In this document: in pieces, positions 43,122 through 56,210 of the stretch
Numbering within the stretch: the first letter of the stretch is position 1
Layout: each line of letters opens with the position of its first letter
DNA from: Candidatus Babelota bacterium
GTDB lineage: Bacteria; Babelota; Babeliae; Babelales; Vermiphilaceae
Assembly: GCA_029262575.1 (NCBI GenBank)
Contig: JAJCZC010000013.1
Location: forward strand, 62,001-126,000
Direction: 5' to 3'
DNA: 64,000 nt
Made by a program: the position numbers and the translations under genes
Notes under the pieces: generated by a model
What the model was told of the DNA's origin: nothing
The model's database searches: none
The model's input: only the letters and a program-made list of their open reading frames with translations

Positions 43122-44354
43122 ATGATAGATCTGGCACGCGAAGAGCACGAGACTCGTGCTGCTTCAATTAAAGTCATTGGCGTCGGGGGAGGTGGAGGTA
43201 ACACCATAAATAGTATCATCGAATCTGGCTATGAGGGCATCGAATTTGTTGCGGCAAATACTGATGCGCAGGCATTAAACTTATCCAAAGCTTTTCATTG
43301 TTTGCAAATTGGTATCAAGTCCACCAAAGGATTAGGTACTGGTGCAAATCCTGAATTGGGTAAACGTTCGGCCGAAGAAGATATGGAGCGCATATTAGAG
43401 GCAGTTGGTGATGCTGATATTGTGTTTTTAACAGCAGGTTTAGGCGGTGGCACAGGTTCTGGGGCATTGCCGGTTATTGCACATGCATTGCGCGAAAAAG
43501 GCACATTATGTATCGCAGTTGTGACAAAGCCGTTTTTGTTTGAAGGTAAGCGTCGCGCAAAAGTTGCCGAAGCAGCATTAGATGAGCTTAAGAAAAAGGT
43601 TGATACGTTAATTGTGATTCCTAATCAAAAGCTGTTATCTATTGTTGATAAACATGTTTCGATGATCGATGCATTTGCCATGATTAATGATGTGTTAGGG
43701 CAATCGGTTAGGGGTATTTCGGATATTATCACCAAACCAGGTCATATCAATGTTGATTTTGCCGATGTGCGTACAATTATGAAAGACGGTGGCTTGGCCA
43801 TTATGGGTACGGGTAAAGCTGGCGGTGAGTCACGTGCCGAAGAGGCTGCATTGAATGCAATTTCTTCGCCTTTGCTTGAAAGTATGGATATTGAAGGGGC
43901 GCATGGTTTGTTGCTCAACATTACCGGCGGTCCATCACTAGGTTTGCATGAAATTTCTCAAGCTGCTGCAGTTATTTATGATCAAACAGAAGATGATGCA
44001 AATATCATTATAGGTTCAGTGATTGATGAGAATATGGGCGAAGAGGTTTCAGTTACCGTGATTGCGACAGGATTTCATAAGCGGCAAAAGGCTGCCCTAC
44101 AACAAGAAGCTCAGCAAAGGCCAGCAGCACAAAAGCTAGAGCCACATATGCTTGATGAAATTGAGCCTAAACCAACAGCACACGTAAAATGTGATGCACC
44201 TTGGAGAGATGTGGTGCCACAAGCTTCAACGCAAAAATCTGCGCCAACGGTAGCATCAAAAATTGAGACTAAACCTTATACAGCTGTGCTTGATGTGAGT
44301 GCATTAGATATTCCAACCTTTATGCGACAACAGCAAAAAGAAAAAGAAGAATAA
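43122..44354 (+). CDS. ftsZ: Cell division protein FtsZ
   Basis: FtsZ is the tubulin-like GTPase of the Z ring. The 410-residue protein has VIGVGGGGGNTIN at the N-terminus, the tubulin signature GGGTGSGALPV near residue 108, and the T7 loop (NVDFADVRTIM) with the catalytic Asp. A variable linker is followed by the C-terminal peptide DIPTFMRQQQ, which binds FtsA. The final codons and the terminator are repeated 921 bases downstream, beyond the MNT-HEPN pair, as a degenerate copy. Confidence 0.97.
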   Translation: MIDLAREEHETRAASIKVIGVGGGGGNTINSIIESGYEGIEFVAANTDAQALNLSKAFHCLQIGIKSTKGLGTGANPELGKRSAEEDMERILEAVGDADIVFLTAGLGGGTGSGALPVIAHALREKGTLCIAVVTKPFLFEGKRRAKVAEAALDELKKKVDTLIVIPNQKLLSIVDKHVSMIDAFAMINDVLGQSVRGISDIITKPGHINVDFADVRTIMKDGGLAIMGTGKAGGESRAEEAALNAISSPLLESMDIEGAHGLLLNITGGPSLGLHEISQAAAVIYDQTEDDANIIIGSVIDENMGEEVSVTVIATGFHKRQKAALQQEAQQRPAAQKLEPHMLDEIEPKPTAHVKCDAPWRDVVPQASTQKSAPTVASKIETKPYTAVLDVSALDIPTFMRQQQKEKEE

Positions 44355-44385
44355 GAAAAAAGAAGGGCCTTCAATTGAAGGCCCT
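44321..44385 (+). repeat. Direct repeat, copy 1: ftsZ 3' end plus terminator
   Basis: These 65 bases cover the last 11 codons of ftsZ and the terminator stem. They align without gaps to 45242-45306 with 6 mismatches (44325, 44336, 44340, 44358, 44362 and 44376), an offset of 921. Copy 1 is the functional one. Confidence 0.9.
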
Positions 44386-44393
44386 TCTTTTTT
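44359..44393 (+). terminator. Terminator after ftsZ
   Basis: A perfect palindrome centred on CAATTG, with arms AAAGAAGGGCCTTCAA / TTGAAGGCCCTTCTTT, runs into T6. It sits immediately behind the ftsZ stop. Confidence 0.9.
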
Positions 44394-44442
44394 CTTATTA
44401 CTATCGTTTGCATCATTCAATGCTATGATTTCTATTTGACTT

Positions 44443-44451
44443 TGCTACAAT
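44443..44451 (+). promoter_or_regulatory. Candidate extended -10 promoter for the MNT-HEPN pair
   Basis: TGCTACAAT (TG at 44443, TACAAT at 44446-44451) is an extended -10 element 54 bases before the MNT start. It would let the pair be transcribed independently, behind the ftsZ terminator. No good -35 is seen. Confidence 0.4.
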
Positions 44452-44504
44452 GAGGTTGAGGTGGGAGAGTTTGGTAGATTTCAACCAATTTTTCGAGGTA
44501 AGGT

Positions 44505-44801
44505 ATGGATACGGGGATAAGTGCAGAGGATCAGCAAAAAATTATTGGCGTCTTAAGGGTTTTATTTTCTGATGCTCGAATTTACCTTTATGGTTCACGG
44601 GCACGGGGCACACAAAGTTCATTTTCTGATATTGATTTAGCGATTGATATGGGCGAAAAAATTCCTTTATATGCAATAAGCGAAGCTCGAGCGATGTTAA
44701 ACGAAAGTAACCTTCCATTCAAGATAGATATGGTTGATATGCATCGTATTCCTGAAAAAATGCAGAAATTTATCCAAAAAGAGGGCATAGAATGGATATA
44801 A
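44505..44801 (+). CDS. Minimal nucleotidyltransferase (MNT, HI0073-type antitoxin)
   Basis: The 98-residue protein has the polymerase-beta superfamily core IYLYGSRARGTQSSFSDIDLAID, with the G-S-x-A-R-G motif and the D-x-D metal site, plus a second-strand FKIDMVDM. In the HI0073/HI0074 and MntA/HepT type pairs, the MNT modifies and silences the HEPN partner, or both form a substrate-binding pair. The ATG follows GAGGTAAGG. The stop overlaps the ATG of the HEPN gene by 10 bases, implying coupled translation. The pair is enclosed by two copies of the ftsZ 3' end. Confidence 0.9.
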   Translation: MDTGISAEDQQKIIGVLRVLFSDARIYLYGSRARGTQSSFSDIDLAIDMGEKIPLYAISEARAMLNESNLPFKIDMVDMHRIPEKMQKFIQKEGIEWI

Positions 44802-45209
44802 CAAAGGAGCGATATGCGCTTGCTCAACGGGCTTTGAGTAGATTGGGTAGCACCTTAAAAAAAGATAGAAAAAGAAGCGTATTCTGGGTCTGACTTTGAA
44901 GAAATGCGTGATGCTGCGATTCAGCGTTTTGAGTTTTCCATCGACACTTTTTGGAAATTTTTGCATACCTATATGCAAGAGGTTGAAAAACTTAATATTC
45001 AAGGGGTTGCAAGTCCACGTTCGACATTTAGATATGCATTGCAATCTGGCAAAATTGTCGATGATGAATATAAATTGTGTATAAATATGATTGAGGACAG
45101 AAATAGAACTTCTCATACTTATAACGAAGAAACTGCTCAGGAAATATTTGAGCAACTGGCCAAATATTATAATTTTCTATTGAGTTTAGTAGAAAGATTT
45201 TCAGATTAA
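44792..45209 (+). CDS. HEPN-domain partner (HI0074/NTase_sub_bind type), frameshifted at A7
   Basis: Translation from the ATG at 44792 (MDITKERYALAQRALSRLG) reaches a stop after 34 codons, because of an A7 tract at 44857-44863. With A6 the protein would be 138 residues and match the HI0074 family throughout. Matching parts are RDAAIQRFEFSIDTFW, ASPRSTFRYALQSGKIVDD and the HEPN motif R-x-x-x-x-H in EDRNRTSHTYNEETA. HEPN proteins with this motif are RNases or nucleotide-modified toxins. In the uncorrected sequence only the C-terminal part from 44904 has an open frame. The gene may be inactive, mis-sequenced or expressed by slippage; inactivation of a toxin would be selectively plausible. Confidence 0.75.
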
Positions 45210-45241
45210 TTTTTTTTGCATATCGATTATTAAGAGGTTGA

Positions 45242-45306
45242 TATGTGACAACAGCAGAAATAAAAAGAAGAATAAGAACAAAAAAGGGCCTTCAATCGAA
45301 GGCCCT
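45242..45306 (+). repeat. Direct repeat, copy 2: decayed ftsZ 3' end plus terminator stem
   Basis: This is the orphan copy of 44321-44385. The ftsZ codons carry stops (CGA to TGA, GAA to TAA), so it no longer codes, yet the GGGCCTTC/GAAGGCCC hairpin is kept with one change at the centre (CAATCG). It may still terminate the MNT-HEPN transcript, although the T run is weak. Confidence 0.9.
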
Positions 45307-45331
45307 CAATAATATTTTATATCTTTAAAAA

Positions 45332-46105
45332 CTACTGATGTGTGCATCTATTGCTGTCGTCATCACTATCGCTATTGCCACTGTCTATTATAGCATCAAT
45401 TGCTTCGAGGCGTTCGTAGGGGTCATCTGCAAATGCGCTGTTTTCGCTATTGTCTTTGGATGAATCGCTATGTTTTATTATGATTTCTTTTGCAGCTTTA
45501 TTTAAAGCGTTGAGGAGGTTTTGCTCTTGTTCTGATGTAATGTTCTTTTGTAATGGGCTTTTATTGATGCCATAATTACTTTTCGTTTTTCTTGGCTGTT
45601 CTGAAAGGTTGTTGATCCTAGAGGTGAAAAATTCCCGTGCGGTATTTTTGATACTCTCTATATTAAGTGGCTCACATTCACCTAACCCAGAAAGAAGTGC
45701 AAGGGCGGCTGGGAGTTTCTTTTTTGTGTAAGGCAACATATCGGCTTCCATATCAACATCTTGAAGTTGGGATAGGGCGCTTTGAGTGCCATAGATTTTA
45801 TGATCATCGGATCGTTCTTGAAGCATAAGAAAACAGCGCCACAGTCCCGCAATCTCCCATCGGGCTAGGCTTTCAATGGGGTCCTTTTTCTCTGTAATAA
45901 GAACTTGTAGTCGTTTTACTTCATGTGGGATATTTTTTTTCGATTCGTCTTGCCATGCAATAATTTGTTTGAGGAAGGTTGTTACGAGTTCTTCTTGCTT
46001 TTGAATATTCAGTTTTGAGGAGCTGCTTTGATCGGATGATGAGCTTGCGGATAATTGCAAAGATGTCAACAAGGCGATTGATAGAAAAAAAATGTTCTTG
46101 TGCAT
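45332..46105 (-). CDS. Secreted Ser-rich protein of unknown function (257 aa)
   Basis: The ATG at 46105 follows AAAGAGT. The signal peptide is MHKNIFFLSIALLTSLQLSA, followed at once by SSSSDQSSSS. The middle is helical with Trp residues (IIAWQDE and ARWEIAGLWRCF). The tail is acidic and Ser/Asp-rich (SGNSDSDDDSN). Poly-Ser after the cleavage site and an acidic tail recur in other secreted proteins of this window. No domain is recognised. Confidence 0.75.
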   Translation of the reverse strand: MHKNIFFLSIALLTSLQLSASSSSDQSSSSKLNIQKQEELVTTFLKQIIAWQDESKKNIPHEVKRLQVLITEKKDPIESLARWEIAGLWRCFLMLQERSDDHKIYGTQSALSQLQDVDMEADMLPYTKKKLPAALALLSGLGECEPLNIESIKNTAREFFTSRINNLSEQPRKTKSNYGINKSPLQKNITSEQEQNLLNALNKAAKEIIIKHSDSSKDNSENSAFADDPYERLEAIDAIIDSGNSDSDDDSNRCTHQ

Positions 46106-46194
46106 TATGACTCTTTTGATAAAAGTGTGTTTTTTAATGCCTTAAGTTTACTTTTTTTTTATATTTTTACCAACGATAAGCAATGAGCACAAGA

Positions 46195-46782
46195 TCAACG
46201 CAATTTGCGTCCGGAACCTGCAATGTGTTGCATCCATTTTTCAGCATAGAGACTTGCCTTAGGGGCTCTACGCTTTTGATCGTTCTTATATAATGTAACG
46301 TTGGTTATAGTCATTGGAATGCGATTAGCCTCAGAATGACGTTCGAATCTTTTATAATGTTGCCGGCTAAATTGTGCAAGGCGGCTGCCATTTATAATTG
46401 CCAGCTCAAATGGCCTTTGTTGTTTGAGTAGGTTGGGTACAGTTTCAGGTTTGATTTTAATAAATGTAACATTGTCTTTGTCTTTAACGTTTGATGCATC
46501 TTTAGATAAAGCGTCTATAAATGCATCTTCCTCTGGAATGTTGCCATAAGTAACAGGCTCAAGTGTTGGGCGATGTTCATCATATGTTCTGCCAGTTCGA
46601 TCAGAATTGAAAAAGATATAGGCATTTCTGCCGGTGGGTAGTTTATAATATAGATAAACTTGGCTGCCAGTTTTATACGGTTTTGTTTGTTGAGTAGCTT
46701 TTTTTAGACCCTTCTTATCTGCTTGGCAGTGTTGGGGTAGAAACATGATCGATAATAACATTATTGCAATAATAGGTTTCAT
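46195..46782 (-). CDS. Secreted basic protein of unknown function (195 aa)
   Basis: A very strong AAGGAGG ribosome binding site precedes the ATG at 46782, suggesting high expression. The signal peptide is MKPIIAIMLLSIMFLPQHCQA. The mature protein is strongly basic, with motifs VYLYYKLPTGRNAYIFFN, EEDAFIDALSKDA and a Lys/Arg-rich C-terminus. I recognise no family. A basic exported protein could bind nucleic acid or acidic surfaces, but nothing here proves it. Confidence 0.75.
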   Translation of the reverse strand: MKPIIAIMLLSIMFLPQHCQADKKGLKKATQQTKPYKTGSQVYLYYKLPTGRNAYIFFNSDRTGRTYDEHRPTLEPVTYGNIPEEDAFIDALSKDASNVKDKDNVTFIKIKPETVPNLLKQQRPFELAIINGSRLAQFSRQHYKRFERHSEANRIPMTITNVTLYKNDQKRRAPKASLYAEKWMQHIAGSGRKLR

Positions 46783-46930
46783 ATAACCTCCTTATGTGTT
46801 TTAATTTAGTATAGTATATATGCATGTTGTGGATCAATGGTTTGTGCTCATATGTAATTTGCTATGATTAATGGTTTTTATATAAGCTATAAAAAACTTT
46901 TATTATTATTTCTTATTGAAGGGTTTCTTT

Positions 46931-47758
46931 ATGTTGTTGCGCGTGTTATTGCTTTCCTGTTTTGCTATTAATCTTTTTGCGTCATCTGATTCGGATAAAA
47001 ATGTAGGGCGATTTATGGCGTTGCCAAAAGATTATGCAGGCCATGCATCACATTCTGAGAATCATTATGGCCAAAATGGTGTGTTTGACACTCAAATGGG
47101 AGCTGCGATTTCATCTTTTATTCATTATGATGCTGATTTTGGTGATAAAGATACATTTTTGAAGGTTGTTCATGAGGCACTTCAAAAAGAAGAGGTTGTT
47201 GTGCCTTTTATCAACGATTTGCAAACAAAAGATAACAAGGAAGAATCAGTCAATATCTACTTAAAGTCAGCGCTTAAAGAGATGATTTTGGCGTCTTTAG
47301 ATGTAGTTGATGCAAAAGAAGTGTCACGTAAATTAAAGCTGTTTGGGTTGCTTCACGTTGATATGCCAAATAAAGAAAGTTGTGGCCTGAGTGCATACTT
47401 TCAGATTGGGTGTAATTATCAGTTGAGTCATGATTGTACTATTTTAGAGGATCCTGAAGATAGATGGACTGGGTGTGCAAAACATGGTGATGTTAAGTGG
47501 GCTAAGTTTTGTGTAATCTCCTTAATTAGCAGCGATCCGTGTACGACTTTTCCTCTTGAACTCCTTCAAGAAGGGAAAGTCACTCCAACAAAAGCTGCAA
47601 GTATTATGTTAGGTTTTAAGGATTTAAAAAATAAGTCAATGGTGGCCGTGTTTAATCAAAAAATCCTAAAGGCATTTGCTAAAAAACATCAGGTAAGCAC
47701 AAAGCCTAATGATAATCAGTGTCAAAAAATACTTTCACTTTCACCTGAAAACGAGTAG
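46931..47758 (+). CDS. Secreted protein of unknown function (275 aa)
   Basis: The start is the ATG at 46931 with GAAGGG 7 bases upstream; a TTG at 46916 overlaps that site and is rejected. The signal peptide is MLLRVLLLSCFAINLFAS. The mature part includes six Cys residues (ESCGLSAYFQIGCNYQLSHDC and following), suggesting disulphides. It ends with a basic helical segment. The terminator 40 bases downstream marks a separate transcript. Confidence 0.76.
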   Translation: MLLRVLLLSCFAINLFASSDSDKNVGRFMALPKDYAGHASHSENHYGQNGVFDTQMGAAISSFIHYDADFGDKDTFLKVVHEALQKEEVVVPFINDLQTKDNKEESVNIYLKSALKEMILASLDVVDAKEVSRKLKLFGLLHVDMPNKESCGLSAYFQIGCNYQLSHDCTILEDPEDRWTGCAKHGDVKWAKFCVISLISSDPCTTFPLELLQEGKVTPTKAASIMLGFKDLKNKSMVAVFNQKILKAFAKKHQVSTKPNDNQCQKILSLSPENE

Positions 47759-47799
47759 AAGTAAATCTTATTGTTTTAAGGTGTTATCGGCAATAGAAG

Positions 47800-47820
47800 G
47801 GGCGCATTATGCGCCCTTTT
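47800..47820 (+). terminator. Terminator
   Basis: GGGCGCA-TTA-TGCGCCC followed by TTTT lies after the gene ending at 47758. Confidence 0.8.
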
Positions 47821-47890
47821 GAATTCGCAATCAAATCATGCCATACTCTTTGGTATTGCTCACAAAGTTGAAAAAACTAAAAGGTATTGC

Positions 47891-49027
47891 ATGAAACAAA
47901 AGAAAAATCACTCATTGTTAGCTTTATTAATTATTCTCACGAGTTGTGCATCATCTCAATTGCATGGTGTATATGAGAGCGGGCGGACTTCTTCATCATC
48001 GCATTTAAAATCACAAGATCTTTTGTGGGGAGTTTTGGGCGTGGTCGGTACGATGACCGGTGTTTATGCATTGGGCAGATGGTGTGGTTGGTGGGGCGAA
48101 GCGTCAAATGACACATTGCTTGAGAGCGGTCGCAATAACTTAGCCAAAGCTGACAAATATCAAGGGATATTGCGTTTAATTATGCGTGCTCATGAGGGCA
48201 ATACATTTGACATCGTGCATCAACTAGATGAAGAGTTGTTATATGAATGTGCTTTGGCAAAGCGTGCGGCATCCTCTATTGATTCATATATAGGTAATTT
48301 GCGCTCTCACATAGCGGATCTTAAATCGAGTCATCGGTCGCTTAGTGATCGTATGAATGATCTATCGCACGATAAAAATTGGCATGAAGTTAAATATGTG
48401 CATGATCGTATGGATAACCTGGGCCGACAAATCAAGGATGTTGTTGGCGAGCTTGAGCTATTGTATGCATTTTTGCATGAACACAAAAGTTATTTCAAAT
48501 TGTTTGAAACTGAGGATAAGTTTGCCCAAAGATATCGACGTGAGATTGAGGTTTTGCAACAATATGCTGATGATGAATATGCCTGTAGAAAAGCATTGCG
48601 TTCATGTATCTTGAGCCAGTATTCGGGTGCATTTTCTCTGATCGATTTTGTGCAAAAACTAAAAAGAGACATTCCAGCTCTAGAGCATGTTCTAGAGCGT
48701 CCAGCATATAATTATGCAACACGTTCTGGCTATGCCCATGCTTTGTTGCAAACATTGTGTAAAATGCGAGAGTTTGTTGTGTCAGATAAAGAATATGTGT
48801 GCATGCTTGCTCAATATGAGCATGCACAGCGAGAGAAAGAACGTTTGCGTTTAGAGCGTGAGCGTTTATATGCAGAACAGCGCATTGCAGCGGCCAAAGA
48901 ACGTGAGGCTTATGCCAAGCAGCGTGCAGCAGCAGCAAAAGAGCGCGAAGCTCGCGCAAAAGAAAAGAAAAATCAGCTAAAAGAGCAAGAGATGTGGCAA
49001 AATCAGCAGCAGAACTATGGGTGGTAG
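47891..49027 (+). CDS. Lipoprotein with membrane segment and charged coiled coil (378 aa)
   Basis: The start is the ATG at 47891 with AAAGG 6 bases upstream. A lipobox LTSC near residue 20 makes it a likely lipoprotein. A second hydrophobic segment (LLWGVLGVVGTMTGVYALG) lies near residue 46. The remainder is long alpha-helix, including a C-terminal Ala/Lys/Arg/Glu coiled coil with a repeated (Y)AKQRAAAAKERE unit, and it ends QNQQQNYGW. The DNA for that ending recurs exactly at 60557-60585, on the far side of the collagen/glycosyltransferase island. The function is unknown; tethering between membranes is conceivable. Confidence 0.8.
   Translation: MKQKKNHSLLALLIILTSCASSQLHGVYESGRTSSSSHLKSQDLLWGVLGVVGTMTGVYALGRWCGWWGEASNDTLLESGRNNLAKADKYQGILRLIMRAHEGNTFDIVHQLDEELLYECALAKRAASSIDSYIGNLRSHIADLKSSHRSLSDRMNDLSHDKNWHEVKYVHDRMDNLGRQIKDVVGELELLYAFLHEHKSYFKLFETEDKFAQRYRREIEVLQQYADDEYACRKALRSCILSQYSGAFSLIDFVQKLKRDIPALEHVLERPAYNYATRSGYAHALLQTLCKMREFVVSDKEYVCMLAQYEHAQREKERLRLERERLYAEQRIAAAKEREAYAKQRAAAAKEREARAKEKKNQLKEQEMWQNQQQNYGW
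48997..49025 (+). repeat. 29-bp direct repeat, left copy (island boundary)
   Basis: The last 29 bases before the final two stop bases of the lipoprotein gene (starting GCAAAATCAGCAGC, ending ATGGGTGGT) recur without a mismatch at 60557-60585. The left copy is coding. Confidence 0.92.
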
Positions 49028-49050
49028 GCGTTGATCACTATTTTACGTAT

Positions 49051-50289
49051 TTAAGCGGTATAGCGCGCTAAAGCAAAGTCTTTATTTGAAAATCCTGCAG
49101 CAACGATTTTTCCATCCGATTGGAATACTAATGAGTTTATCTGTGATATTGAATCTGTGCCGCCGATAGTTGTGGTTGTAATTCCATTGGTGCCAAAAGT
49201 TGCATCAAGTGATCCCGTCGACGAATAGCGTGCAATAATGAATTGTGTCGCTTGGTTGCCCAGGCTTGACCCTCCAACAAGAATTTTACCATCATCTTGT
49301 ATTATTGTGGCATAGGCTGCATCGTTATATTGATATTGCGTTGTAACAATCCCAGTGGTATTAAAAGTTGTATCCAAATTTCCATTTGTGTCATATCGAA
49401 CAATCGCAATTTTGTTTTTATTAAATTCGGTTGTATAGCCAGTAACAACTATTTTTCCATCATTTTGTATGGCTAGTGCATTTGCTTCGCTGTAATCTCC
49501 AATAGATGTTTCAACAATGCCGTTGGTGCCAAATGTATTATCAAGTGTCCCATCCGTGTTGTAACGAATTGTGACGAATGTGTTAATTAAGCTGTTGCGT
49601 GCAACGCCTACTGCAACAATTTTACCGTCGGTTTGAAGTGCGATTTGATTTAGCTTAGCATGTATGCCAATTTGCGTAAAAATTATCCCTGTTGTGCCCA
49701 AGGCCGTATCTAAAGATCCGTCTGAATTGTATCGAGCAAGTACAAATTGAGCAACTCCATAAATGGTTGTTCCTCCAACAACAGCTTTGCCGTCGTCTTG
49801 TATTTTTAATGATGAAGCCGATGACCCTGATCCGGTGGATGTAATTACGAGACCGTCCATATCGAAAGATGTATTGAGTTCGCCAGTTGTTGTATAGCTT
49901 GCAACTAAAAGGTCTGTTTGATTTTCATATGTGAGGCCACATATTATGATGTTACCATCATCTTTTAGATCAATTCCCATGCCATTAGCTTTTAATCCAA
50001 CTGATAGTTGTTGGGTGCCATCAGAGTTAAATGATGTATCGAGAAGGCCATTAGATGTGTAACGAGCAAGTGCGGCTTGTTCGGTGAATCCCATGGAAGT
50101 TCCTATGACTACGATTTTATCATCTGTTTGTACGGTGCATGATTGAATCCAGTCAAGACGTTGGATCGATGTCGTAACTATCCCATTGTTATCTGGTCCA
50201 AATGTTGTATCGAGATCGCCTGCACAGAGATCTGTGATAGTCATGGATGTTATTGCAACTAAAAGGACCATATATTGGTTGCTGTTCAT
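49051..50289 (-). CDS. Secreted delta-60 repeat protein (412 aa)
   Basis: The ATG at 50289 follows AAGGAAA. A signal peptide (MNSNQYMVLLVAITSMTIT) precedes seven tandem units of about 52 residues. Each unit opens with L-(D/N)-x-(T/A/S)-(F/L)-(G/N/D), as in LDTTFG, LDTSFN and LDNTFG, and contains I-x-x-DGKI-(V/L)-(V/A)-x-G and (I/L)AR(Y)-type strands. This is the delta-60 repeat pattern, which forms beta-propeller-like surfaces. It is transcribed downstream of the collagen-like gene, 12 bases away, so the two likely form one transcript and act together on the surface. Confidence 0.88.
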   Translation of the reverse strand: MNSNQYMVLLVAITSMTITDLCAGDLDTTFGPDNNGIVTTSIQRLDWIQSCTVQTDDKIVVIGTSMGFTEQAALARYTSNGLLDTSFNSDGTQQLSVGLKANGMGIDLKDDGNIIICGLTYENQTDLLVASYTTTGELNTSFDMDGLVITSTGSGSSASSLKIQDDGKAVVGGTTIYGVAQFVLARYNSDGSLDTALGTTGIIFTQIGIHAKLNQIALQTDGKIVAVGVARNSLINTFVTIRYNTDGTLDNTFGTNGIVETSIGDYSEANALAIQNDGKIVVTGYTTEFNKNKIAIVRYDTNGNLDTTFNTTGIVTTQYQYNDAAYATIIQDDGKILVGGSSLGNQATQFIIARYSSTGSLDATFGTNGITTTTIGGTDSISQINSLVFQSDGKIVAAGFSNKDFALARYTA

Positions 50290-50301
50290 GTGGTTATTTC
50301 C

Positions 50302-54819
<4,518 letters not shown>

Positions 54820-54899
54820 TTACATGTTATATACACTTTTAGCACAAATTAAACAAAATTGTATGTATTTTGGATTAAAGTAAAAAAAGGAAGTTGCTG

Positions 54900-56207
54900 A
54901 TGAGGTATGATATTCTCTTGTTAATGTCCCTATGTATGGATATGCATGCTTTTATGATACAGCGTGTTATATTGGCAACTGATACACATGAGGATTATAT
55001 TGAATTTTGGCCAATTGTTGCAAAGGCATGGAAAGATGTAATGGGCATAACTCCCACGTTGGCTCTCATTGCAAAGGAAGGCATTGAAATTGATGCATCA
55101 CTTGGAGAAGTAATCCGTTTTGATCCCATAGAGGGGATTCCAACTTCATTTCAGGCACAAGTAGTTCGATTGTTGCTGCCAACTTTATTTCCAGATGACA
55201 TCTGTATCGTTTCAGACATCGACATGGTCCCATTGAAAAAAGAATATTTTATCGATACCGTCAAGCCGTATTCACGTGATGCATTTGTTGTTTTTAGAGA
55301 TAATGCCTATAGAGCCCAGGAGTGTAAATTTCCAATGTGCTATATAGCCGCCAAAGGCCAAACATTTAAAGAGGTGTTTAATATAGATCAAAATGGTTCT
55401 ATCGAGCAAAAAATGCGTGAGTGGTATGCGCTCAATTTAGGATGGAACACCGATGAATTAGTGTTGTATGAATCACTTAAGAATTGGGATGGGTGGAAAG
55501 CGCGAGGCGTCAAATTGGGGCATGGCGTTGGAAACAGAATTGATCGTAGCTGTTGGATGTATGACCCACAATTTTTAGATCAAGGTTATTATATTGATGC
55601 GCATTGTCCACGCCCTTATAGTGCTCACAAAAAAACAATTGATGATTTAGTTAAACGAGCACGATCTAAACAGAAAAAAAGATGGTTAGAGAATGCTGAT
55701 TATGGTACCCATATGGCTCCTTTATTAACGGTAGTTTCAAATACTAGTGGGCCTATATTGGAAATGGGTTCAGGAGATTTCAGTACTCCTTTATTACACG
55801 CAGTTTGTTCAGCGAAAAAGCGTTTATTATTCACAACAGATACTGATCGGTCATGGTTAAATAATTTTGTTGATCTCGAAAATGATTGGCATACCTTTAA
55901 ATATGTACCAGTTTATGATGACGATTGGCAGCTTAATCCGCATCCAGAGCTATGGGATGAGGTTGGTGCAAATACACACTGGTCGGTTGTGCTTATTGAT
56001 CATAGGCCAGGGGAGCGACGCATACAAGATGTTGTGCGTTTGCGAAATAACGCAGATGTTTTTGTGGTACATGATTCTCAGCAACCTTCTTATGGCTATG
56101 ACGCAGTGCTTAATACGTTCAAGTATAAGTATGTATACGAGCGTTATACAACGCAAACAACAATAGTGAGTGATTCGATTGATATTGCAACTTTTTTTAA
56201 AGATTAG
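54900..56207 (+). CDS. Secreted glycosyltransferase-methyltransferase-like fusion (435 aa)
   Basis: The start is the ATG at 54900 with AAGGAAG upstream; a TTG at 54894 is inside the spacer. A short signal-like segment (MRYDILLLMSLCMDMHAFM) comes first. About residues 20-230 are GT-A-like, with a strand-plus-acidic metal motif CIVSDIDMVP near 108 and HGVGNRIDRSCW. About residues 270-435 resemble a class I methyltransferase, with a glycine-rich loop GPILEMGSGDFSTPLL and a VVLIDHRPGERR segment. It could add and then methylate a sugar. The reading of both domains is from motifs only. The next gene starts 3 bases after the stop. Confidence 0.75.
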   Translation: MRYDILLLMSLCMDMHAFMIQRVILATDTHEDYIEFWPIVAKAWKDVMGITPTLALIAKEGIEIDASLGEVIRFDPIEGIPTSFQAQVVRLLLPTLFPDDICIVSDIDMVPLKKEYFIDTVKPYSRDAFVVFRDNAYRAQECKFPMCYIAAKGQTFKEVFNIDQNGSIEQKMREWYALNLGWNTDELVLYESLKNWDGWKARGVKLGHGVGNRIDRSCWMYDPQFLDQGYYIDAHCPRPYSAHKKTIDDLVKRARSKQKKRWLENADYGTHMAPLLTVVSNTSGPILEMGSGDFSTPLLHAVCSAKKRLLFTTDTDRSWLNNFVDLENDWHTFKYVPVYDDDWQLNPHPELWDEVGANTHWSVVLIDHRPGERRIQDVVRLRNNADVFVVHDSQQPSYGYDAVLNTFKYKYVYERYTTQTTIVSDSIDIATFFKD

Positions 56208-56210
56208 ATT

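Noticed and set aside
43007-43219. Minus-strand frames over ftsA and ftsZ (also 42197-42385 and 43295-43504)
   Set aside because: They are antisense shadows of conserved, clearly identified genes.
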